Positions 42,001-53,300 of a DNA stretch of 60,000 bases are shown piece after piece. Position 1 is the first letter of the stretch. Every line of letters begins with the position of its first letter. The position numbers and the translations under genes are program-made. The notes beneath the pieces were generated by a model that did no database searches, had not been told where the DNA came from, and saw nothing but the letters and a program-made list of their open reading frames with translations. The stretch is from Owenia fusiformis (lineage: Eukaryota > Annelida > Polychaeta > Sabellida > Oweniidae): NCBI GenBank assembly GCA_903813345.2, contig CAIIXF020000001.1, positions 20,357,915-20,417,914 of the forward strand. The letters run 5' to 3'.

Positions 42001-43065
42001 TTTTGAGGGTAAATTAGACAGAGCATGGTGATCAAATGTCTATACTAGAGTTGTATGTACTAACAATATAGATAAAGAAAATTGTGTTATTAGGCTATAC
42101 TGCTAGAGTATGTATCATCAAAGAAGCTTTTATTTCAGAGTTTGGAGAGATCAATAGTTTGAAAATGTAGCATCTTTTGAATTGAACCTCTTTAAGATGA
42201 ACATCATGAACTTTTTTTAGTCTAATGAGGATAAACAAATAAAGGAATCAAATGTGCAAGGAGTTCTAGACAGGTATCTGGTTGTTATAAATGAATTTTG
42301 ACTTCAACAGTTTTTCATAAGTTATAAAGATGGCATTGCGATCAATACAAATACAATACCAGAATTTTTACCTCTGAGTAGGCTAACTTCCTGCCTGCTC
42401 ACGGCAAAATTTGGATGAGTTTTCAGTGTTTTTTTCTAAATACTGATGATTATCTGGCTATTTTACTTCAAATTGTTTTTTCTCTAAGGTAGGTGGCTTT
42501 ATGTTCTTCTATTCTGATCATGTTTTAGGTAGAATAAAAAGCTTTGTGAATGGGAATAGGATCAACTATGAAACTTCATTTTTCAAGAATGTCCGGGATA
42601 AAAACTGTGAAGTTTAATAGATCTAACATCCATCGCCAAAATTGTCGAGATAGATCGCAACTTATATCGCCAAATTTTTTTCACTCCCTGTTTTTGGCGT
42701 TTGGCGACCTCTTATTTGCCACACTGTATCATACAAACATTGACATGTTAAACACATTAACATGGCAGGCTGCATTTATAAACTTTACAGTACATTGGGA
42801 TGAACTATGCTCAGTAAAATTTTGGTATAAATAAATTTTCTACATACATTTATGTGATGTTCCATTTTTTGGACCATCCTGTATATTAAGAATTCAACTT
42901 GCCTGTCTTTGGTCTGGACTTATTGCTCTTCTCCGACCCAATAATACTAGTAGATCCTCTGCCATCACTAATAAATGAATTATCTCTGAACTGGGCCTTA
43001 GATCCATGCAAGGATGATAATTCAACATCCTCCAGTTTTACAATGTTGGCTCTTGCACTAGCCAT
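33092..43065 (-). CDS. Coiled-coil domain-containing protein 178, 17 coding exons, 970 aa
   Basis: Coding exons 5' to 3': 43065-42903, 40545-40471, 40058-39825, 39545-39372, 39024-38800, 38479-38329, 37966-37897, 37610-37468, 37244-36995, 36607-36471, 36021-35838, 35682-35551, 35239-35147, 34782-34523, 34237-34078, 33794-33645, 33403-33092. Phases match throughout (2913 nt). The product is almost wholly alpha-helical coiled coil after about residue 220. It is recognised as CCDC178 by the conserved block CVNKANSHLEL...EEWMRE, then EEVVSEVIVLIARLENDR and the ELPRKVQHEHEACAQDINEL / RWH region leading into PLVEEK. It is slightly longer than the human protein (about 870 aa). Function is poorly known. 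The first coding intron uses a GC donor (ACAG|GCAAGT), required for frame. An upstream 5' UTR exon probably ends at 44144. Confidence 0.9.
34883..35049. repeat. Intact pogo/Tigger-like MITE (167 bp) in a CCDC178 intron
   Basis: It is bounded by TACAGTGAAACCTGT and ACTGGTTGTACTGTA with TA at both edges, and carries internal AGTGGAACACCTC repeats. It lies between CCDC178 exons 34523-34782 and 35147-35239. Confidence 0.75.
40546..42902 (-). other. First coding intron of CCDC178 (2.36 kb)
   Basis: No internal exon seen. A mariner-like end, TTTTTTGGACCATCCTGTAT, lies at about 42866-42885; a similar TTTTTTGGACCACCCTGTAT occurs at about 14566-14585 in intron 2 of the peptidase. The frame at 42550-42834 is not gene-like. 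Confidence 0.5.
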
Positions 43066-43088
43066 TGTCTTTCTTATTGCTTCGTGTG

Positions 43089-43094
43089 TTACAT
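43089..43094 (-). promoter_or_regulatory. Start-stop uORF (ATGTAA) in the CCDC178 5' UTR
   Basis: In the predicted exon carrying the start codon (acceptor TTTCCAG at about 43103), ATG is immediately followed by TAA, 23 bases before the main ATG. Minimal uORFs can stall ribosomes; an effect here is inference. Confidence 0.5.
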
Positions 43095-44143
43095 TTTAGT
43101 TTCTGGAAATAAAATATATATCTCACATAATTAACTAATCAATTAAAGTATCAAAAAATTGCATTTTGAGTTTGGTCTCTGTTGTTATACAGTATATAAA
43201 GTGGTCACATAAACATGTACATAAACATGTATGTGTATCGATTTGATGAATAAATTAATCATGGTTCTACTTCTTCTTATAATATATAGATATTCCAAGG
43301 AAATAATTGGCAAGAACATCAAGGCATTAAAATCTGACAAATTGTCACATGTGGTCAAAAAGAATAACAATCTGGACACTGAAGGCTGAACATGTCACAA
43401 AAAGTGGTTTATAAGAATATGTTACAGTTACTGTAAAGTTATATGACACTGATATAGATTTGCTGGTCTGTCAAAGCCAAATTATGGCACGATCACTCAA
43501 TTCCTGGATATTCTTGGGGTTGAAAACCGTTGTCAGTGCCTAAGAAAAACTATTTCAACTATTTCTTACAGTTGGGGACATAAATAAATGACTAAATTGC
43601 TGAAGTGAGGATTTCCCATGTTAAAAATAAGAGAATTTACAAGAGGCCATACATCAGTGGATGAGATTATACAAAATGTAAAATATACAAATTTTAAGGG
43701 ATATATATCTAGACAATATTGGAAATTATGGGCTTTCAGACCACCATAATTAGGAAATGGTGATCGAAAATCGACCTGTCATTTATTTTTGTCCCCAACT
43801 GTAGTTGACATATAGAAAAATCTAGCTGAATTTTATCTAAAAAAACCAAATCCAGCTTATTTTCAACCCTTAGATTTCAATGCACAAGTAATTGTGGGGC
43901 TGATTTGAAAATTCAACCACACATTTATGGGAGTAAACTTATTGAACAACCGAGCCTTGACTAGACTAGTCTAGCCTACAATTACAAAAATAAGATTTAA
44001 ATTTTTTTTCTTTTTTGTTCATTTTTGACGTTAGTCTCAGGCGTTCATTTGCAGTTTTAAATATAATCAAACTACATATGAAGAACAGGTTCGTGTCTGA
44101 TTAATACAAAAACCTATTACTATAGATAAAACGTGATTATTAC

Positions 44144-44383
44144 CGTAGATACAATGTGAAGTGTGAAAAATTTGTATATCGTATTTTTCTCACGACGTCC
44201 GCCATCTTGATGCCCACTTCCGTCTCTAGGAACGGAAACACCCGATGACTCCGGAATCACACGAAGTTTGTACCACGTGACCAATAAATATGGCGGACAA
44301 AAAATTACCAGTTTTTGTTTAGATTTGTAAAACGCTTGCTCTAGACTTCAATCATAAAGCGATCGATTAAATTCACTTACAAA
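44144..44383. promoter_or_regulatory. Shared divergent promoter of CCDC178 (-) and ASXL (+)
   Basis: The interval between a probable CCDC178 5' UTR exon donor (reverse strand ATCTACG|GTAATA at 44144) and the ASXL ATG has no TATA box at a credible position. It carries GCCATCTTG (44201, YY1-like, reverse), ACTTCCG (44216) and CCGGAA (44251, ETS-like), CACGTG (44274), CCAAT (44281) and ATGGCGG (44290, YY1-like, forward). Two YY1-like sites facing opposite ways suit a bidirectional promoter. The ATG at 44290 would open a 10-codon uORF (to 44322) if ASXL transcription starts upstream of it. Confidence 0.6.
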
Positions 44384-47300
44384 ATGCAGTCGGAAAATGG
44401 GAAGGACAGATCTACCAAAAAGAAGAAAGGAAAAACATGGGCAGAAGCTGCTAAAATAGTACGTTTTCGAATCTTAGCCCAGAAAAATAAAAAATAAAAA
44501 TGTTTTCAAATCAGTCAGTTTATTGCTCTGTTTCAAAACACGATACTTTATAATATTCACGTTTACTACCCATGAGTCAAGAATGCTGAGAATCTCCATT
44601 GATGCTTGTTACACTTTTCATGATTGATTATGGGCTCTTATAGACTATCAGATACATGTTAGTAATGTTTGTGCATACAATTATTATCTTGTTCCATGAA
44701 ACATCCCTTAGTATCGTTGTCTGTATGGTAATAATATGGGAGAGTTGTCCATGCCTTGTACATTTAAATGACCTACCTCAATATGTCTATGGGTTAGCTT
44801 AATTGGCAGAAAGGGGAAATTTCATTTTTCATCAAGAAAGATGGCACCTCCTTTCAAAATGGCAGTAAGCTTATGGGAATCCTCATAGGCTCCTCATAAC
44901 ATCTGAGCCAGGTGCTGCAGAGCCTGGATGTACCAATAGATGGAGGGATTTTGAAAATTCCTGCACAAAATTATCAATATTAGAAAGCTTCACTTCCCAA
45001 AAATAAACATTATAACAATTCGATTAAGTGTAATAGTATATATATCTTCATCCTCCATTTGCAAAACTCTGTAAGTTATCAGCTGCTTCTGTGTTGATCA
45101 GGATTTCTCTTTATCCTCAAGTGAATATTTTCCACCAAGAAACCAAAATGGCAGTTTTGACCGAAATTCACAAACTTCAGCAATCATTCAGAAATCTTCA
45201 CCTCTTTCAAAACTGCCATATTGGTTTCTCATTAGAAAATATCTACTTTAGGATATAAAGAGAACTCCTGGTCGTCACGGAAGCAGCTGATAACCTACAG
45301 ACTTTAGGAAATGGAGATGTAGGGAACTTTTGGAGATCTAAAGTAAGTACCTGATTTCAGTTTAAGCCTTCATGGTTCAGGAGCGGCTGATTGGGGGCAT
45401 GCAATAGCTATTCATCAAAAGTCAGCCTTTGAAAGATTAAACTTGAAATAAGTTAAATAACATTCAAGATTGCTTTTAAAAAATGAAATACTCAGGAATT
45501 TATTGAGGTGGGTTATTTGAGTAACTTTATGCAAAGCGTGGATCAAAACTTCTCCCAAATTGTAATCAGGGATGTTCTCAGGAATATTGTCCTGGCAGGG
45601 GATAAATACAATACATATCACATATGTTAGATTACAATAACCTTTACTGAAATATTTATTTTGTAGGTCCTAGAACAGTATGAAGTACCAATGAGCTATA
45701 AAGAAATACTAAAAGTTATTCAGCAAGAAAATCTGAAGGATATAAGGCAAGGGATATTTCTATGCATTCATTTCAATTTATTTATCAATCATTTTTGTAC
45801 AACTGTTCTCTGCAGCTTATTTTGCAAACCTCTAAAAGTGAGGATGAGTTCATAAATTATGAAAATATACATGTAAAACTATGAACTATCAATATAAAAA
45901 AGGTAAAAGAGTGTTTATTCATATTCATCCCGTACATATTTGTGTGTTTTTCAAGACTTTAATTAATTTATTTTTTCTCCATGTTGCCAGGAGGTAAGGT
46001 GATTGGTGGTGTTGTGTGCATTTATTTAATATATTTATTGGCCTGATTTGGTTCTGTAAATAGCACATTGAATATTGTCTGCACATATATCTGAACTGTT
46101 TTAGTTTGATTTTTATGCATAATAGAATATATCATCATACAATCATGATAGTTTCATTTGTTTGGATTTGGAATGGTTTGCCATTGTGTTTTTACAACTG
46201 GGTCTAACATTTTATTATTCCCAGAGTGATCACCTATCTGAGTGACAGAATGAAATGAGCTTCTTTCCTCCAAGATACAAGGTCTCTTTACACTTTATGA
46301 TAACAGTTTTTCTTTGAACAGTATGTTGTTATAGCCCCTGAAGAATTTTGGGTTAAAAGATCGATGTAGCTCAAAAAGCTATATATTATCAGTTAAGTCC
46401 CTGACACCCCCTCTTAACTATACATGTATATGGAAAATGTTGACACACACAATTTTTAACAAAAAATATTATTACATGATTATTATTTAACTATAGTTTT
46501 TTCGTTCATGCCATTAATAATTCGCTTTATCGACAAGGTCTACCTTGCTCATCCCGAAACTATCATCAAGTATCGTGTTGACGAGTCTTTCATATTCATT
46601 TATTAGATGGGTTTTATATATTGGCTGTGCCATAGTGAAAAAGGACTTCACATTTTGAAAAACTCCAAAGTATTTCCTATTTGGAGAGGATTGTGGGATA
46701 TACACTGGACAAAAAATGGCTGATGGAATTCCCTGGGAATCAATGTCGGGGAAGCTTTTTTTTTTTCTAATGCTAGGGATTAATTATTCAGCTTCGTCAT
46801 TGCAAAGGGTTGCAAAGGGGCTTCTGACACAGCAGTTATTTTTTAGGTATTCCTAATGCAAGGTTGACTAATTTTTGTAAAGCATAATGAAAATTAATAA
46901 ATGTAACATAATGTTCACAAATCATATTATGATGTTACTATTAATAAATTTATAACTGCTGAGCCCCTGTTGTAAACCTGTATACCACAGGGCATACATA
47001 TCCCTCTTGGACATATCCCTAAGGTAATATAAATTGCATCATTTTGATGTTAATTGAATATTTGGGAGTAAATTAATTAAAATTCACATAATATTAGTTT
47101 TCACAAAATAAGTTTTATTATAAGCACATTTACATACATGTACTCTTCTTGTTTGTAGTTGTGATTTATTCTTTTGCTTTATTTTATCAATATTTATTAT
47201 TTAAAAGTATATATTTCTTTCTTACATGTAGTCAAAAGATATAGTACATGCAAAAGTAAATCTATTTCCATTTTTATCCATAATTAACATTCGGAAGAAC

Positions 47301-50300
47301 TGAGTGTACATGTAATTCAATAGGGCTATCTTATGAAAATTTTAAAAGTACCTAAATAAGTTTACATTTCAATGTAATTATATCATGATTTTGTTTTTTG
47401 AGATGTTGTTGACAAAGTAGACCATGGAAAGCATAAACAAATTATAATTGATACTCACTAAATCATTTTTTAATTCAGTCATTTAACATTTGTTTTGACT
47501 TCATTTGTTTTTTAACCCCTGTTGTCTTTACAATTTTTTTTTTATAGTGGCACGACCCCTCTAGCTTGCCTGAATGCAAGTCTGTATGCCAACTGTAGGG
47601 GAACAGACTCATTGTTCTACAAAGTTGCAGGACGTATTGGTGTCTATGGAATGATGGTGAGTAACAAATCTTAGTTTGTGCCTTCCTTATTCCTCCAACC
47701 TTAAAGAGAGAATCGGATCTAGCAAGCGGGAAAAATTGTTTCAATTTTAGAATATTTCTGGTTCATGTCATTCCTATGTCTATTTTCTAAAAATCCCTAA
47801 AGTGCACAATTTATTTTAAACAGGAAAACTTTTTTTGCAATAATGTATTATTGTTACCATTCTTATTATTTGGGAGAATTTAAACATTTTCACCCATTTT
47901 TTGTACTTTGAATCCATGATAACTTCATCAGTTCACAACATATTTTGGATCTTTTGGGAGATATTGTATTTGAGATTGTAAGGAATAGATTGGTAGGTCA
48001 ATTGTACATGTTGCTTGCAATTTTGTCACCCCTATAGATCTGATTTTAATTCAATATTATTGGATTTCTGTTCTTTTAGATTTCATCACAGAATGACCAT
48101 CCCTCAGGGACCTCTCTTCTATTCAAAAATGTGTTTAATATTTCAGTACAGAATGACCTTCCCCAGGGGCCTTCCTATTCAAAAATGTTTCAGATTTCAA
48201 TACAGAATTACCATCTCACAGGGACCTTTCTATTCAAAACATGTTTTATATTTCAGTACAGAATGACCAGGGACCTCCCTATAAAATACAGGCTTTATAA
48301 TTCACTCGAGAATGACCTTCCCAAAGGGGCATCCAAATTCAATTAATGTTTTTTATATTTCAATACAGAATGACCTTCAAATTCAGTTCATGTTTTATAT
48401 TTTATTTCAATTTAGAATGACCTTCCCAAAGAGACATCCAAATTCAATTCATGTTTTATATTTCAATACAGAATGACCTTCCCACAGGGGTATCCAAATT
48501 CAATTCATGTTTTATATTTCAATTTAGAATGACCTTCCCACAGGGGCATCCAAATTCAATTCATGTTTTATATTTCAATACAGAATGACCTTCCCACTGG
48601 GGCTTCCCTACTGGAAGTGGAAGAGGAGCAACAAGACATTATAAGCCTGGACCCTGACAGTGACATGTCAGACCTACACCACAACAGGGAGAAGTCTAAA
48701 GACAAGAAGAGAGATAAAGGTAATGTTAAATAATGCATGATCACTTCTGTTCCAACACTCCTAAAATGTAAATGTAATATTAGAAAATTTCAATTTAAGA
48801 AGTTCTATACCGATGTTTCAACAAAGTAATCTCTTGTATAATCATATTTTCTCAATTATTTTCCAGTTATGTATGTGAATCTGCCTAAAGGTTATAAAAC
48901 AATCCCACCCACAGATAGCATCATCCAGCCAAGTAGTACTGAAGTAACTATCTCCCAACCCAATGGAGAAGCCACCCTTGTACAGGTTGTTGACCCATCT
49001 CTAGCTAAAGTACAGATACGAAAGCCATTAAGACATAAAAAGCGTAAAAAAGCAAAGAAACGCCACAAAAAGAAACCAATTCCTAAGATTACAATCAAAC
49101 CTATCTTACCTCCTAGATCTGGTAAGTAGAGGATGTAAATAATGTGAATGATCATAACATTTTCTTTAGAATATCAAAAATCTGAATAGCCATATTAATG
49201 ACATAGTTTGAGAGAATGACCTCATAGATTGCTAATTCTCTGTTTAATCTCTAAATCAGATTTGGCTGATTTTGTTCATTTTACACAAAACATCTATTAA
49301 AATATGTGTTTGGGTCTAAGAATAAGTATCATGTGAAATTGTCAATGTTGTTTTGTAGAAATTGATACCAGTGATGCTCAATCTAACAGTGAAAGTTCAC
49401 GCAGTTCCCCATTGTGTGTGGGTCCAAGCGCTAGTACCAGTACAACTAACAGTAACTCTACCTCCACTGCACCAAAGACTCAAACTTTACGAGAAATGCT
49501 ATCATCAATTCCTGGCTTCAGTATGAAGGTAAGGATAGGCACATGTCTCCATTATTTTACTTAAGTAATGTCATCCCTTCGATGGGATTTGCTACACCTT
49601 TGTATTACTGTTATCTAGTTCTTTCTGGCTTGCATTTGCAAGATACACTGATATTTTATTTTTCAAATGTTGAGTTTATACGTGCAAATCTAGGACAGCA
49701 GTCACTTCAATAGAGGTTTTTGTAACAAATTATTTTTTTTGTAACATGGTCATATTGAAATAAAATACAATACACTAATACAGTCTGTGTTATTATTTCT
49801 TAATAAGATTGACAGTCGCTGTTAACCTGCAGAGATCACGATAGTTAAAAAAACTTGTTAGCCATAGTGGCTAAATCTTCGAAAAAAATTTTCGCCAACC
49901 AAAATATGAATTAGCCATTTTGAAAAACCTTAAAAAAGGGAACATTAAAATGATCCAATGTCTGATGATGACAGTTTCACTTTCAGTTTCACTTTTCAAA
50001 ATCATATTCAGAAATAAAAAAAACGTCAATTAAAATTGAATGTAAAGCATCTGCCGCAAATGTGATGGCATTTCACATAGTCTGCACGGTGTAATATCAC
50101 CAATTCGTTTACCTTGTGATATCGGAGTCCCAAAAGACTTCCAAACTGCCGACTTTTTCGACTTAGATGCCGGCTCGATTTTTCAATTTCTTTCCTACAT
50201 CCGGCATACTGATAATGCACTCGATTTGCGAACGACGATGAAGAAATTTACGAACAAGTATAACCATCTACCTGAAATCGCGGGTCCGTTAATAACACTT

Positions 50301-53300
50301 TTCAATGCAAAGAAGTGTAATCTAGGTACGAGGTAAGTGAAAATATTTAATTTTTCAGAACGAAATCGGAGGTGTTCCTCGCTATTTATACACGTTTTTA
50401 TGCATTTTAGGGAAGGAATGTATGTACCGATATTAACCCATTCTGTCCCATGTCCCGAACCGAAGCATCTGGACCGAAATTCGGTCCAATATCGGGAAAC
50501 CGTGACACCTCTAATTCGCCATAACTGCGAAATACCTTTACATATTTTTCGCCACCTCTTTCGAAAATTCGCGATTGGCGAATGGCGAACGTCTACCGTG
50601 ATCTCTGTAACCTGTATATGTATATTTGAGCAATATTTTACTTTGAAAGTAAATCTTATGTGCATTGTCTTTCAAAAAATTATCTAATCTTTCAAGCATT
50701 TTAATGTGTTATACTCTAAAGATATGTTCGCTGTTGTAGCCAAGGAAACGTTCCCACAAGAAGCTCAGTCCCCAAGCTCAACTTGAACAAACCAAAGAAG
50801 GCTGCGTAGATCTGGAGACTCCCGACTCCATTCTCACACATACCAACCTTAGAGTAAGTATATGATTCCATTGATTCTTACGCATATCAACCTTAGAGTG
50901 AGTATATGCTTTCATTTTCACACAAACCAACCTTAGAGTAAGTTTATGATTCATTTCTCATGCCTACCAACCTTAGAGTGAGTATATGATTCCATTTTCA
51001 CACAAACCAACTTCAGAGAGAGAGTATATTATTCCATTCCCACACATACCAACCTTAGAGTGAGTATGCGATTCAGTGCTCACTCACATATATCAAATTA
51101 AGATTCAGTATATGATTCAATTTTCAAACATACCAATCTTAGAGAGAGTATATGATTCCATTCTCACATATACCAACCTTAGGTTGACTGACCTGTATTA
51201 ATAATTTTTTGTAGGATCTGATCAACAAAGACACATTTGCTTGCCTTCCTGCTGCCTACCAATATAAGCTGCTCCAGTTGTTGCCTGATTGTGACAGAGT
51301 AATTGAGACCAATGTAGTCAGCCTTGGCCTCACTGCCCTCAATAACGAGTTCTTTGCTAAGGCTTGTCACGAGTGGAGACAGCGCCTCTCAGAAGGTAAT
51401 GAAATTCAAACCCTTTTATTCAAAAACATTTTTGCCTTGTTATGCAATATTTTGCCATATTAGTATTACATCTTGTTTTGTGGTTTTACTTTGTCATGAA
51501 AAATTATAATAAACTTTTAATAATTTTTTGCCTAATTGAATTTCATCTCAGTTTGAGTATTCAAAATAAACACTTAAGACATATGTACATCATTTCTATT
51601 TTAATGAGATCTGTTTTTAAAATTGATTGGGATCAGATCATGCTGTAGATTTAGTTGTATAAGATCGGGTAAATGCAATAAAAATAAGTTGTGTATACTA
51701 GAAATCCAGTCTTATATCAGCAAAGAATGTTTGAAGTAAAAACAAAAATATTTGCCTTTTAATGAATCTTAGCAGAATCCTGTTACTGTAAGAATGTTCT
51801 TGCAGAAATTTTGCATGAAATTTTGTTCTTGTGTTCTTTAAAGACAAATGAATTCTTATGAATTTGCCAAAATACAAGTGTAAACATTCACTGTAAGGAG
51901 GTGTTCACTGGAGACCACAGTAAGCGCCATATACTGTATCCTAAATATAAAGAACTGAGAGAGAGATTTTCAAAGCACATAACTTACTGTATGAATAATA
52001 GTAAAGTTGTTTTTTATCTTGTCATAGGTGAGTTCACACCTGAGAATCAGATTCGGATCAAGCAGGAGGAGGAGAAAGAGCAACAGAAACTCGACCCTTG
52101 GAAAGTTAAACATTTTGAAACAACCTGGGGTGAAAAGTAAGAGAATATTGTTATTAAAGTTTAAAAATTAAAACCTAACAAATATAAATTGAGTGACAAT
52201 ATTTTTTATTAAAAACACTGTTCCGGCATCAGAATGTTTTGAAAATTGATAGTTCCAAGTTATTCTTATCGAGATGTAATGATGGAAATCAAGAGTCTAG
52301 TTTTTATTAATATGAATATGTTCATTAATTAATCCTTGTTATTTTTTTTCAGGCCTTCAGTTAAATCTCCAGAGATATCAATGAGTATGCCATTGTTGAC
52401 TACAGCCCTGTCCTCAGTTCCAGCCTCATCTTTAGTACACAAGACTAAACCTACTGGGAAAACTGTAGCTACTATGCTGAAACAACGCCACCTAAGCACT
52501 AGGATACGATCTGGGACCCTTGCTCTATCTCATTCTAGACATGTCTCTTCAGGCCCTGTGTTGGAATCCAAACCAAAATCAAATGAGTCCTTGTTGAAAC
52601 CCAGTGCATTCAAACAAGTTCCTAAAATCGAAGATGAATCAAAGCCTCTGATAATTAATCCAGTCTCAAGTTCAACGATTTCAGCATCAAGTTTAACAAG
52701 TACAATTTCAAAACTGCAGGATTCTATTAACAAAGGTGCCATGAGTAACAAAATTGAGGGTTCTACATTGAAAGCTGTCTCTGCTCCTGACACTGCCCCA
52801 GAGAGTAACAAGAGTCTCCTTCAGCAATTAAAGAGACCCCTTCAAATAGCGACAATTGACATATCACCCACAAAGAAACCAAAAATCTCACCCAAAATTT
52901 CTCCGGTTAAATTATTGAATAAACTCTCACCTGCAGTGATGGTTAATCCACCACAACGATTGAAAACTGTGGCTCAGATTAAGGCACAGATGGCTGCTCA
53001 ACAGGCCTCCACTAGCTCTACTAAGGTCCCTGGTGGGCAGACAAGAACACTTGCCAGTATAAAGGCCCGTACAGCTGCCCAGAAGCTCCAACATGGTAGC
53101 CCTGTTGCTAAGCCTGTGGGTCAGACAAGAACATTAGCTCAGATCAAGGCTCAGACTAAAGCCAAGCTTCAGGCCCGGAATGAAGCCCTGAATGCAGACA
53201 AGGGGAAACACAGACCTAATATAATCACTCCTAGAATAAAGAAAGTGTGCACTGATACAAATAACGATGGAATTAACATGCAACGATCCTTGGAGATTTG

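Noticed and set aside
50195-50665. 156-codon minus-strand frame in ASXL intron 6
   Set aside because: Crosses the hAT-like element boundary and its target duplication; no recognisable domain.
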